Shown: piece after piece, positions 11,613 through 23,293 of the stretch | Layout of the letters: each line of letters opens with the position of its first letter | Position numbering within the stretch: position 1 is the stretch's first letter | NCBI GenBank assembly: GCA_024516035.1 | Contig: CM044967.1 | Coordinates: forward strand, 14,473,363 to 14,537,362 | Direction: 5' to 3' | DNA length: 64,000 nt | DNA from: Bactericera cockerelli | Taxonomy: Eukaryota > Arthropoda > Insecta > Hemiptera > Triozidae | Notes under the pieces: generated by a model | What the model saw: the letters and a program-made list of their open reading frames with translations, nothing else | Told to the model about the DNA's origin: nothing | Database searches by the model: none | Translations under genes and position numbers: made by a program

Positions 11613-13735
11613 GATTCAAATCAAATCAAAGTTTTTATTAATGTTTATCAATTTACACAAATTGTTAACACAAGTCAAAATAAAGTTAAAAAAAAGAAAC
11701 ATAGAGATAAGAAATAGATATGTAGAACCTAACCCAACTCAACATAATCAGAAAAAAGAAAAGGGAGAGAATACCAATTGGTGTCATTGGGAGAAAAAAA
11801 AAAAAAATCATAAGAGTAAAAAAAGAATAATAAAAAAAAAAAAATCACAAGTCTAAACCTAAATCAGAGGACAAAAACTCAGCCGAAGAATAGTATGCAC
11901 TCTTTTTAAAGTGCCTCAGAAGCGCTGCTTTATACTGTTTTTCAGGCATGTCCCTTACATTTTCCGGTAACTTATTGAAAAATAATATTCCATGATAGTT
12001 TGGGCCATTCCACGCATTATTAACTCGGTGTGCAGTGGGAACTAAATTATTCTTATTTCTAGTATTGTATGAATGGACATTATTAAAGGATTGATATTGT
12101 TCTAAATTTTGTTTTACATGCATCAGACATTGGAAAATGTAAAGTGATGGTAGCGTTAGGATTTCTAATTTAATGAATGACGGCTTAGCATGGCTGTTGA
12201 ATGGAAGTCCATCTAGAGTTCGGATGGCTTTCTTCTGCAAAAAAAATAGTTTGTGACTGCTGGGTGAGTGTCCCCACAACAATAATCCATAAGAAAGGAT
12301 GGAGTGGAAGAGTCCATAGTAAGCATTTTTTAGAGTTGGTATGGACACTTCACCCCGCAGCCGATACAGTAAAAACAGACGACTAGACAATGTACTGCTT
12401 ATGTAGTCAACATGTGCCCGCCAATTGAGGTGTGGGTCAACCATGAAGCCGAGAAGTTTTACATGGGGTGGATTGTCCGGAAAATTAAGGTGACGAAGGG
12501 TAAAAACAATATGGTGAGTTTTGTCATGATTCAAATGAAGACGGTTTGTATGAAACCACACCTGTGCCTGCTCAAGAACATCTTTGCCTTTAGAGAGGGC
12601 TGCCGTCTCAATATCGCTATGCACAAAAAGCGTTGAATCGTCTGCAAAAAGCATAGCATCAGCTTCCTGAGACAAGTTCACCGGAAGATCATTTATGTAA
12701 ATCAAAAACAGCAACGGCCCGACGATCGAGCCGGTCGGTATTCCCGTGGATACAACTCTGACCTCAGATAACTGATCTCCCATTTGAACTTGCTGAGTTC
12801 TTCTCTCCAAGTATGACGTCAGAAGTTTAATACTTGCGCTATCGAACTTGTAATGTTTAAATTTATCGAGTAGGATGCTGTGGTTTAAACATTCGAAAGC
12901 GCGTGATAAATCGCACATGGTAGCATGCAGATAAGTTTTGCCATTGAATGTTTTCGATATAAACTTATTAAAATAGTTCACAGCATCTGTAGTGGATAGT
13001 GATTTCCTAAAACCAAACTGGCTTGGAGAGAATAGATGGAAATAATTCATAAATAATACGATCTGATCGGCAAGTATTTTTTCAAAGATTTTACTTAATA
13101 TGGGGAGAATAGAAATAGGTCGAAAGTTAGAAGGATTTTTAATATCTCCTTTTTTATGGATGGGATGAATCAGACCATGCTTTAGGCTATCAGGGAAGAC
13201 ACCCTCACCAAGGCACATGTTCATGAGTTTAGTGAGCACAGGCGTGATGAGATCTTGAATCGTCAAGATGATATCCAAGTTTAACCCATGGATATCCTTG
13301 CCCTTCTTCCTAGGGAGAGAACTAATAACATCGTGGACTGTGGATTGGGTTATTTGAAGAAAAGAAAACATTTCATCTACATGATGAACATTTAGTTTTG
13401 ACACAAGGGTATTTGGACTCAAGACAGAAATAGGGATATTGTTTACGATATTTAAGGGGGCATCACAAAAATTGTTGTTAAAATCATCTGGCTTTAAATT
13501 GCTTTTTTCTAGCTGATTTATTGGCTTGTTATTTTTACTAATGATATTCCACATGGTTTTACTTGGATTATTAGATTTTTTTATAAGCTCATCGTTATTG
13601 GCAGCACGTGCTTGCTTAAGGCATTTTCGGTATTGGCTACGTAGTGCTCCTCTTCTTTTCCTAATTACTTCTGAGGAGTCATGTCTGCATATTTCACTTA
13701 TAATTATTTGATTTCATTTTGACAGTGGGTTTGGA
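11613..13735 (-). mobile_element. Non-LTR retrotransposon (CR1/Jockey-type), 5'-truncated, near-intact pol
   Basis: The minus-strand element carries the reverse transcriptase ORF 11845-13711. Its 3' end at about 11613 finishes in a short tandem tail of TTTGAT units rather than poly-A, a habit of CR1-like and some RTE elements. The endonuclease domain is missing, so the copy is 5'-truncated near 13710-13735. It lies between the two minus-strand host genes, probably within an intron or intergenic space of the large-exon gene. I could not define a target site duplication. Confidence 0.75.
11845..13711 (-). CDS. Non-LTR retrotransposon reverse transcriptase, intact RT domain
   Basis: The minus-strand frame is open from at least 13711 to the stop at 11845. 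The first Met in frame is at 13554 (569 residues), but coding similarity continues upstream (RRGALRSQYRKCLKQARAAN), so that Met is not the native start. Counting from it, RT motifs appear in order: HKKGD and FRPISILPILSKIFEKIL (about 133-161), QFGFRKSLSTTDAVNYF, CDLSRAFECLNHSILLDK with the first catalytic Asp at about 215, GIPTGSIVGPLLFLIYINDL (from about 271), and FADDSTLF at about 303-310. VKLLGFMVDPHLNW and a C-terminal tail ending FKKSAYYSSAEF follow. No stop or frameshift interrupts it, unusual among the decayed elements here, so the insertion may be recent. No endonuclease domain remains in this copy. Confidence 0.88.
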
Positions 13736-15370
13736 TAGTAAGGTTTCAATATTATCTCTTCAACAGAATTTATCTAGCAACGAATTCACAAAAGTAAACG
13801 TAAAATTTGAAGAAAAAAAAATGTAATGATAGCAAAAATAAAAATAAAAAAATGAAACTGGAACTGGAGAGATTTAATAGTGCAATAATTGTGTTATTAA
13901 CCTAGAAATTTTACTATTTTTACGACCACGGTTCTGGTAAGCGTTTGGTAACTAGTTTCCACCTGTATAACAGAAAACAAATAAAAAAGATATATAAAAG
14001 TAAAACAATGAGATAATATAAAATATTTTCATGTCTATTTACAAAAGATGTACTCCAGAAATTTTACATGAATAGACAGTATAAGAATAAGAAAATATCC
14101 TTACAGAAAGGAAATTATTATTTTTTATTAAACTATACAATAAAATTTAAAATTAGTTCAAAATATACTTCTAATTTGGTTGAGAGCCCAGTCAATTTAT
14201 GTAAAAAAAAAACCAAACTGAGAGAAATTGGCATGAAACATTGGAAATCGGCACTATACCCACCCCCACAGTAGAAAATATTCGGTTAGGTTCCAAGGAC
14301 ATACTGAGCAAAATTATATTTCCAAGGACATACTGAGCAAAATTATATTTCCAAGGTCAAGATGTTTTTTTTATAACTCAATAAATTGACCTAATTTGTC
14401 AGAATGAATGATAAGAATGAGGTCAGAAAAAATAATAAGAAGATAATATCATTTAGAAATGAATAATAAAAAATTGAAAAACATTTTTAAGTAAACCAAC
14501 ACAAAATGCCTTAAATACTTGTTTTTGTGTAGTAGAATATTCTAGAAGTATTGAGTGAATAGATGATAATAAAATAAATGTACCTGGGTATTTTGAGTAA
14601 CGAAAATAGAGAGGATTTATTCTATTCGAATATTCTCTTTCTCTTACAAATTCACAATTTCATTACAATTTCAAAAGATATTAAAGAAATTTAATTTCTC
14701 TTTCGAAAGGCAATTTTTTTCAATTATAATTAAGAGAGAAATTATTATACCTACCTAATGTATCTTTTTAGTTTTATTGGTGTAGGTATATTTTATATAA
14801 AAAAATATTTGTACAACATCATAATTTGCGTCACATATTAACGTTGAATACTTGTTGGAAATTAGTGTATTTACAATTTTATTAGTGTGTACTCTTCATG
14901 TTCAAAAAAATATTTTGTTATTCTCATTATTTTGAAGTATCAAATAAACATTCAATAATAATTATTTTATACTCTGATTTTAGTTCTTTTTATTTTGGAT
15001 TTGTTTAATACACTGTCAAATATTAATTTTCATATAATAATAAATGATATTTTTTATTATATGTATGTTTTAAACTTCATTCATGATTTGATAAACTGTT
15101 TTTGAAGTTTTTTCACTCCCTGAAAGGTATTATTATACATTTTAACCAAAACTTATAATACTATTTATATAAAATTAAGGTAATATATGTATTAACAGAA
15201 ATATCAGGTACAGTTCAGAAGAATATGGCACAGAACATAGATATTTTTCATATAAGTAAGTACTTTCATAACGTATTTACAAACCAAAATTCAATGAAGC
15301 CATTTCTTCTATAAGAAAATTAATATTTAATGACAGCAATAATGTACATGAATCAGACTTAAAACTATGT
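13736..15370. other. AT-rich stretch, no gene seen
   Basis: Mostly A/T-rich sequence with one exact 28-bp tandem duplication (14291-14346). A strong-looking minus-strand splice acceptor occurs at 13963-13964 and is discussed as a possible small exon. No coding region can be supported. Confidence 0.35.
14291..14346. repeat. 28-bp direct tandem duplication
   Basis: Two successive copies of a 28-bp unit beginning TTCCAAGGACATACTGAGC, identical over the full unit. A third partial unit (TTCCAAGG) follows. No function is implied. Confidence 0.85.
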
Positions 15371-15622
15371 TATACTAGCCGTTTGCCCGTGCTTTGCAAC
15401 GGGACTAAATTTCAAATTTACTAAGGCATGGCCGTACTGCTGGACAGCAATGCCTTTTTGAACTTTTTATAATTTTTCTGGACACAGCGATAATGGTTTT
15501 GGGGGGGTCAACCCTGAGACATTTTTCGCTATCTCTTACCGTTTTGGCTAAACAACTCCGGACAAACAAACAAACATAGGTAGGTAGGTAGGTAGTCCTT
15601 TTTTCTGTTTTATATATAGAGA
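15371..15622 (+). repeat. Interspersed repeat, LINE/SINE-like tail (CTAGCCGTTTGCCCGTGC...TATATATAGAGAT)
   Basis: The block starts CTAGCCGTTTGCCCGTGC and ends in a TATATATAGA tail. It includes a Gly-rich G-run, a short (TAGG)n tract at 15581-15596 and an AAACAAACAAACA stretch. Many insect genomes carry repeats with this start and end, usually 3' ends of RTE-type LINEs or their SINE partners. That identification rests on resemblance only. I found no second copy in the window. Confidence 0.5.
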
Positions 15623-16522
15623 TGACTGTCGAAATGTATTCCATAAAACCATAAGTGGAAGGAAGTAAAAATGAACAAACTTCCTTTTATTGTGATACCG
15701 TAGGATGTAGGATATAAGATTGAGCAAACCTTTTCTGTCATATAAAAGAAGAAGAAATAGGTTAAGCAATAAAAATTTGAATAATTACCATCCATACAAG
15801 CCCTGCACGTAAACATCTAGAACTGAAGTTATACGCTACTTATAGTAACAATGTTAGTTCTAATAAGGTTTTGTGGAACAAAAGTAAACATTAAATTTTA
15901 TTAAAAGTTTATTAGTAGTACTTACTATAAACTTATATGGTTCTCAGAAACCACAATAGAGAATATGATATTATAATTATATATTATGTATTACCAAATT
16001 TACAGAGGGATTTTTAACTCTATTGCTGTAATTGAAATTATAATTATTATATATTTTAATATTGCATGTGGAATTATGTCTATCGATACTTACTACGACA
16101 AGTCTAGACAAAGGGTTCAATAACTATCTATGAGGATGAAATCCTAGATGATGAAAGATTTATTCAATTTTTATGTCAGACATTCTTGTCAAAAAAGAAT
16201 GTAATGTTTGTTTATTATAATTTATTGATCACAATTTATGGGTGTTCCTAGGTATGATAAAAAGTATTTCTTAGGGTTTATTTAATGTCATCTTTGTTAT
16301 TGTATTTATTTTTATCTTAGAAGTGTAATTTGTTTGTGTAATCCTAGTTCTGAGGATAATAGTAAAAAACTCCACTCCTGTAAGAATAAAAAGTTTTCAA
16401 ATATTACCTTTAAACATATATTATTTTAATTGTAAAACACGATGTCCACCTTCGAAGGATGTAAATCTTGTGATGAAGGTGGGGTAAGCATACTATGGTA
16501 AGTAAATTCTATACGAAACACA
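15623..16522. other. AT-rich spacer and probable 3' UTR of the downstream minus-strand gene
   Basis: No gene is seen. Several minus-strand AATAAA candidates (plus-strand TTTATT near 16160, 16205, 16277 and 16306) lie 200-360 bases beyond the stop at 16523 and could serve as polyadenylation signals. Confidence 0.35.
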
Positions 16523-19500
16523 TTATTGACACTTCCTCAAACACGGTTTTTTAAATTTTCGCCTCCTCCTACTCCTCTGTTTCGTATATTTTAAAAGTGG
16601 ATCCACATTATCTTTATTTAATTCCATTATAAGAAGCAACTTTTCCAAATAATCAAAATCGTAACCCTTTCTATTGTTCAACTTGAATAAAAGTTCAGTG
16701 TCATTCTGAACGGTCCTACCGTTTCGAAACGATCGTCCCAACCAAAGCCTAGGAAACAACCAAGGGAAGAGAAAAGCTACCGCGCCCAAACCACTTGTAA
16801 CTAATACAGACAAAGGCGCAAACATGAGAGCCCAAAAAGCGAAACCAACCGGATTCAACACGTTGATAGCGCCAAATATTGAGCTGAAATATTCAAAAAG
16901 AGAAAACGATCCCAAAATGATACCACCATCTTCAGAAGCCGGATTGTCGACTTGAGTGGCGGGTGCTTGTCCTGGAACAGTTGCAGCACCATCATCATTA
17001 TCATCGTCATCAACCGCTCCTTCAGGAGGTACGTTCCCAGAGTTGAGAACATTTATGTTCACTTCTGGACACTGAATACCTTGCCTCTTGAATGCGTTCA
17101 CTTGGATATTATTGCACATAACAGCAGTGCCTGCCACTGAGCCTGCAACCCCTCCTGTAATAACCCCTCCTGCTCCAGCAGCGGCAGCAGAACTTCCGGC
17201 AGCAGCAGAACTACCAGCGGCAGCAGCAGCCGCCCCCATTGCAGCACTTCCACCGCTTCCTGCTCCAGAAGATACGGAAGACGCCTGCCCAGGATCTCCC
17301 AGCGTTGCACTGCCAGTAAGAGTTGTACCTACACTAGCGTCTAAACCTACATTCGACGCGGAATCATCAGAGATAGACAAATCATCTAGGACAACAATAG
17401 ATGGAGCTGGATTTCCGTTGGTAGCAACAATAGGATTCAAAGGATTGTTTTGTATGTTTGTGATGGAAACAGGTGTAATAAATATAGGTGTGTTGGGCTC
17501 TACAAAAACTGGATCGTCGTATACTGGCTTCGATGGTTTGTACTGATTTTCAGTGGGAAACTGTAGTTGAGACTCGGGACTGTGATAGTTATTTGTAGGA
17601 TTATTATGTGAATAGTGAAAGTTAGATTGAGATTCTGGTTCAGGAGAGGTAACGTGGTAGTCAGAATGATGGATAGGAATATATTGAGGCACATTTGAGG
17701 GTGGTTCAGGATCGGGTGGAAAATAAGTGATCTCTGAATGAAAGATAACAGATGGATTTTCAGATTGTGGCTTTGAGGATTCGTGCCAGTCATCATACCA
17801 TGGAGGTTGAGGAGGTTTTGGAAGGAGCGAAGCATCAACGTCTTCAACAATGATATACTTGTTTGAGGTGTTTTTGTCCCAATCTTGGTGAACATTATAC
17901 TTACTACTTTCATAAAAATTGTTTGAGGAATTAGAGTTTGGAAATTTTGGATGTATGATTCCACTGCTAGTGTTGCTTTTTAAATCAGGTAAAGAATTGT
18001 GAATAAAAGATTCAACTAAATTGCTATCAGTATGAGGAATGTGATTCTTTTCAAATGGGTTAAGCGATATTGAGTTAGAGGACGAGTCTGAGTAGTATTT
18101 GTTGACAACAGTATTAAATGATTCCTTCGCGCTTACTATGTGTAACCCTAATGAATCTGGTTTTATATGCTTAGAATTTGAATTATTGGTGTTTTTAATA
18201 TTATAATACCGATAAACCTTAGGTCTTCCTATACTTGGCTCTAATAGGTTTTCTGCTGAATAGTTCAACATGTTTGCACTAGTTTGATTTCTATATTTAA
18301 AGTTTTTCCTATTTGGTGGTAAAAATGAAATTGGTGAACATGCAATTTGATCAGAATGCTGTTTGTTGGTATCATGGATTTTAGTATTTTTGATTACTCG
18401 AGGGTTGACGGTTAAATCAATAGTTTGTCTATACCTGTTTGTAGTACTAAAAGAAAGTTCGGTTTTCGCTCCATCTTCTTCAACACCTGAAACAAAGAGA
18501 AAAAGAAGTCATATTATGAGAACGTCATTCAAAAGTTAGATTGAGAATATTTTTTTCATGACAGAAATAAAATTCAAGTATATTTTATAACATTTAAATA
18601 TAATATAAATATGGCGTCCATGTAACAGTAAGTAAGTACCGCCATTATCACAGGAGTGGTTTTATGTATATGGACAATTGGACATATTATTGCGATTAAT
18701 ATACTATGCTCTTCTCACTTTTACACATAATATTGAAATGAAAATTCGATATCTGGGTAGCTACCAGCAAACGAGCCAAACTAAACCGAATAGGAGTTTA
18801 GAGAACCAAATAAATTAGGTACCTTGAAAGCATGGAGTCATTTTGATACACCATGACGTGTTTATTTCACAGAAAAATCTTAAGATCTTCAAACAGATTG
18901 AAACGTGTACACTCAGTTCCCTTGAAGTTCCTTTTTTTCCAACACAAATAATTATTTTTTGATAAAGGTATATGGGTCATTTTCATTTATCTTGGGCATA
19001 TCAAGTCCGCAAACTTTCTCCTTTAATAAATGTGAAAATAATAGGGATATATGACTAGAATCTATTTGATCACATAGGAAACAATTTTTTTTATAAATTA
19101 CAATAATAAATTGTCTTTTAAACTAATGTGGAGACTCAAAATTGCCAGTTATGTAAGTAACGTTCATGATATTTTAGGTGTCCCTTAGTCTAAGATTTTA
19201 CTGTGTCTGATAGAAAAAAATGCATTTCTCCCCATTATTTTCACCAAAATCCAATATAAATGAGAAAAATACAGTTTATTTAGGATGTGACCATTAGTTT
19301 TCATAAAAATAATAATGTTCACCTCATTCTACAGACGTGTAAAGTTGTGTCCCTACGAAGAAAAAAAAAATCTCCGTCATGAATGTTACCCCCCAAAAAA
19401 ATGTAAACCATTTTGAAGAACCCTTAGAATGAGAAGCTAGCAGCTGCCGCCATTTTGCTTCTTACAGATGACATTGTTTTTGTTTTGAAATTTCCTGTCT

Positions 19501-20112
19501 GTTGGATGCAGTACAGTGAGGGACAATGGTGGGTCTAATTTTTTTTTGACAAGAACGTTACGCGGTTTTTTAAATAAATTGTAATGATTCTTTAATATAT
19601 AATGTATTTCTTTAATTCTTCTGCATGTCCTCTTTCCAATCAAATATTTTTTTTTTGTAAAGTGAATATTCTTTTATTGAGAAAAGATTGTTTTAGTGGC
19701 GTGTTACTCATGAACGTTACCGTCATGAACGTTACCCGTGGTCATGAACGTTACCTGGTACGTTAAGTTTTTGTAATTTTGTGTGAAGAGGTAGCTGCTA
19801 GAAATATTCTAAATGAAAGCTTTTGCTCAAAGGTATTTGTCTTAGTCTTATGAGCCTAAAAATTGTTTAGGAAAAAGGTAACGTTCATGACTTGAAAAAA
19901 TCCAATTGCCCAAGATAAATGAAAATGACCCACATAGTACATAATTTGTTTTAAACGATATGTTAATTTTTAGTTTTGACTTGCATTCAAAGGCACTTTA
20001 AATAATGTGATAGAAAAAACATACCTTGTGATGTTGAAGGAGCATTGGGACGCGCACTTACTACCACTAAAAGAACGAATAACGCACAAGGAAAGCCCAC
20101 TTTTAGCTTCAT
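16523..20112 (-). CDS. Secreted or membrane protein with silk-like Ala/Gly/Ser tract; two coding exons, 683 aa
   Basis: Exon 1 coding part is 20112-20025 and exon 2 is 18486-16523, joined by GTATGT donor and TTTCAG acceptor. The 88 + 1964 nt give exactly 684 codons with no stop. Exon 1 encodes a signal peptide (MKLKVGFPCALFVLLVVV, then SARPNAP), which decides the start. Exon 2 encodes: an Asn/Ser-rich region (about 30-250); a Pro/Ser/His/Tyr-rich stretch; an Ala/Gly/Ser tract (about 432-489, with SSAAAGSSAAAAGAGG) like silk or cuticle spacers; two Cys (about 487, 502); an acidic DDDDNDD (about 522); two hydrophobic segments (about 552-573 and 577-608, FAFWALMFAPLSVLV); and a basic tail RSRRRRKFKKPC. 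A 5' UTR exon must exist, because exon 1 itself begins after a TTTCAG acceptor (its upper edge is 20127). The intron holds a 960-bp inverted-repeat element. Family not recognised; the splice model is strong. Confidence 0.82.
18973..19932. mobile_element. Non-autonomous inverted-repeat element (960 bp) with six copies of a 13-bp motif
   Basis: Perfect 26-bp inverted ends: the left begins TGGGTCATTTTCATTTATCT (18973) and the right ends with its exact complement at 19932. The interior carries GTAACGTTCATGA or its reverse complement at 19157-19169, 19378-19390 (one mismatch), 19708-19720, 19723-19735, 19742-19754 and 19878-19890. No transposase ORF is present. The target duplication is unclear (TA-rich flanks). 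The whole element lies inside the intron of the signal-peptide gene. Superfamily unknown. Confidence 0.75.
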
Positions 20113-20127
20113 GTTGTAAAAGAAAAC

Positions 20128-21895
20128 CTGAAACAAAATAAAACGAGCTCATTAGACAGCTGTATGAAAACGAAAACTGGATATAACAATAGGTTTAATG
20201 AAAAATAAATTGCAATAAAAGAGCACCCCACACAAATTCATGAATTAAATCAAAAGTATTGGGTCCAATTGGTGTAAAGAAAATGAGAGCATTTTTAGCT
20301 ACTTTTAAATGGTGATCGATTAATTCCTGCTGAAGAGAGCCAAAAATCTCGAAATTACTCTCCAAGTATGTCCTGATATTTACCTAATTACAACTTCCAA
20401 ATGTTCTGTTTTTACGAACATCTATGGCCTTTTTACAGAATTATAAAAACATGATGTTATTACATATTAAAATGTATTATTAAACCGGCTACAAAAACCC
20501 ATTACTTTAGGTAATCATTCTATCATAAATTACTGGTTTTTGATATTATTCATAACTAAGCCGATCAGTCATTGAGTCGTTATGTGAATATTTATCCGGA
20601 TGAGTAAAGATTATACATCTGACTTAAGCCTTTTTTAGAAAACCATCACTGTTCGCCATACCAGGTATATTATTATCTGCTGATGGCTACTCAAAAACCT
20701 GTTTCTGGTGTTGGAATTCAAAATGGAAATACCGCTATTCACACGTGCGCTCCATCTGAACTTCTGCGATTCGGGGAATGATAGGATCAAATACTCATCA
20801 TAATTAATTATAACGTGGGCATCTTTTAGAAGTAGTGTTCTTTGAAGACGGAATTAGAAATATACGTTAATGCGTCGAGAATCTTAACAGAAAAATAGAA
20901 GTTGTGATACTGGACTTGAAGTTAAAATTGTTTTTGGTGTTCTTTCTTTTACTCGTCTTTTCCCGATTTCCTTTTTGATAGGATTTTTTTTTTGATTGTT
21001 TGATTTGATTTTGATAGTTCCTTCCTATGATTATAATCTTCCATAACATTTTATACAACAACATCTCTTCTTTAAATTCCACAATGTCTCCATATTGTAG
21101 CTCAGATTTCTTCAACCTAGTCTTTCCATCTCAGTTTTGGTCAATTCTTTTGGTCTACATTTTATTTTTTACCACCCATTGGGTATAGAAATACTTTTAT
21201 AGATTTAATAAAGCGATTTTGAATAGCCATATCACCAAAGTGAGTAATGAAGTTCACAGGGGGATCATACTAGACACAGGGGGATCTTTTCTACACTCGT
21301 TTCTTTTCTACAATTCAGAAGTCCCAAAACTGTCTTCAAACTCATCATCCATCCGAGGACGTTCCCTCAGCAGGAGTGAGACTGTGTGACGGTGCATTCC
21401 AATGAGCGAGAAATATAGGTGAACCCTGAGCAAGGCCACTGCTCCGGCTATGCCACTCGCCAGCGCGCTGCCACACCTCTACACTTATGGGTCATTTCAA
21501 ATAGTCGTAAATTCTTTGTGGAGATACATAATATTAAAATTAATGACGTGTACCACATCAATTATGTCAGCTGTGGAAGACGTATTCCCGTCTTGATGAG
21601 AAAGCACCGATCGATGGAATGTTGGTTTGTTGTGATTTGCTACGGGGATTTACCGGCATGAGTCGGTAGGTTAGTGACTTCTGATGTTTAGTTTACTTCT
21701 TTTCAGGTACATCTAATTCTGTGGCGCGTTGACCATGCAGGCATTGCTGGTTGATGAGAAGTATCAATATTGAGTGAAAAAAAGTTTCTCTGGGTTTAAA
21801 AATGAGTAAAATCCTAAAATAATTTTGCATTTAGACTTTTGTACCAAATGGCGGGTTGTAAAAAAGTTCTTTTTTGATAACTCATTTGAAAATAA
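20128..21895. other. Upstream region of the secreted-protein gene; no coding region seen
   Basis: This should contain the 5' UTR exon(s) or the promoter of the minus-strand gene starting at 20112. A locally GC-richer patch at 21340-21490 includes a candidate core promoter (separate entry). Minor ORFs here look random. Confidence 0.35.
21380..21418 (-). promoter_or_regulatory. Candidate core promoter (TATA-like plus initiator) for the secreted-protein gene
   Basis: On the minus strand, CCTATATTT (21411-21419) is followed about 34 bases later by CACAGTCTCAC, an arthropod-type CAGT initiator with its A at 21383. The patch is GC-richer than its surroundings and faces the gene starting at 20112. 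No strong 5' splice site could be chosen between here and the acceptor at 20128, so this is tentative. Confidence 0.2.
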
Positions 21896-22010
21896 GTTGT
21901 CATATTTGTGTTAATCAGAATTGTGATATCACAATGACTCAAAGTAGCTTTACTAAATTTTTACTCATGTTGGGTTACTGAACGACCGACCTCCAAGTTA
22001 CAAGTCCTGC
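21896..22010 (-). repeat. tRNA-derived SINE, family C, copy 2 (degenerate)
   Basis: Minus-strand similarity to the family C body (TTAATCAGAATTGTGATATC on plus, then GACTCAAAGTAGCTTTACT) and to part of the tRNA-like head (CGACCGACCTCCAAGTTACA). The head is truncated at the high-coordinate side. Confidence 0.5.
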
Positions 22011-22633
22011 ACTAATAACAACAATTTCAATAAGATTCTTTTCAACTTGTAAAACTATGGTTTAATTTCGCCTATTTTCTGAAAATTGTCCAAGTTGTTT
22101 TGCACGAATTACAAAAAACGTAGGTAAGTACTCTACATGTCAATTAAGCAAGCAATTTCGTTATTTCTCAAAATGTTAGTTCCTCTGGTACTATTTAATC
22201 ACAACATGGACAAGTTTCAAAGTGTACCAAAGGACAAACAACTGCTTATGTACATCAATGCTGCATTGCTTACAAAACAGTGCTGAGCCCTAGAACCTTT
22301 GTTTGTCCCTGGTTATTTGGTTTGTAAGATGATCTTCCGTAAAGCAGTGCAAGTTTACATTGAGTTTTACATAAAATATTTACACAACCAACGAAGTGAC
22401 ATAATTGACTTTATCAAATATTTACACTGTACAAATAAGACCTGTAAGTCCCTTTAACCCAGTTGACCACTATGATGCTGTGATATAAAGTAAATACTAA
22501 AGGCTGAATAATTCAGGATAACAACATGAAATAGGATTTGAAATAGCAATACAACAAAGATAAGCCAGCTACACCGAGCTATGATTAGTTTATTGTAATC
22601 TTATTTTGAAAAGTTGGACCTAATATGCTTTTT

Positions 22634-22763
22634 ACTTTCCTTATCTTATAATAAGGAAAGTATTGTATTCGTCAAAAATTTGACCTACCCAGTTTTTTCA
22701 CATTTCTGGACGAATCATAGCCTCAGGATACCAAAAAAGTTGTTTTCGGCCATTGGTCCGTGC

Positions 22764-22800
<37 letters not shown>

Positions 22801-23293
22801 TGTGAACAGGATATCTCGAGAACGGTAAAAGCTAGAGACTTGAAATTTGGTGTGGAAATTAATTTTATACACGAGACGAACCACGAAACTTTTGGTTAAA
22901 ATCGGCCGCATCCCTCGGCCGCAGGGCCGCAAATATTAGCCGCAAGCGCCACTTCTTTGAATTGGTTAAAGATACAAAAAAAGTTGAAGAACAACATTTT
23001 ATTATATTAAAAAAATAATAGGGGTCTATTCTGATAATTTTTTTGATACCTTGAACTTTTTGGACCTCGACTCCAATTTACCGGTAATTTGGGGAGACCC
23101 GCTTTGACTAACTTTTTTATTATTCATCCTAGATGGGGGTTGTGACATATCAAATTCAATGATTTTACAGTGCTGATTACGAATTTGTATTGGTTTTTAG
23201 TTATCTGTTACCGTTGAGTCACCAGTTGCGGAATTCGAATCCTTTTTGGGGGATAAGGAAAGTCGTGTGATGTTTACACCAGATTTTTTTTTT
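22634..23293 (+). repeat. Interspersed repeat family E, copy 1 (ACTTTCCTTATC ... GATAAGGAAAGT)
   Basis: Starts ACTTTCCTTATC; the first 28 bases form a hairpin with ATAAGGAAAGT. Near the far end GGATAAGGAAAGTCGTGTG occurs, the complement of the start, followed by a T-run. A (TG)n microsatellite (22767-22799) lies inside. It is colinear with copy 2 at 24830-25431 (shared blocks include TATCTCGAGAACGGTAA, GACCCGCTTTGACTAACTTT and ATGGGGGTTGTGACATA). No coding capacity. The inverted ends suggest a non-autonomous DNA element, but a target duplication is not clear. Confidence 0.7.
22767..22799. repeat. (TG)n microsatellite
   Basis: About 16 uninterrupted TG units inside repeat family E copy 1. They are absent from copy 2, so the array expanded after the copies diverged or was lost from copy 2. 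Confidence 0.95.

Noticed and set aside
17088..17546. 152-codon plus-strand Ala/Pro-rich ORF
   Set aside because: Antisense of the Ala/Gly/Ser tract of the signal-peptide gene.
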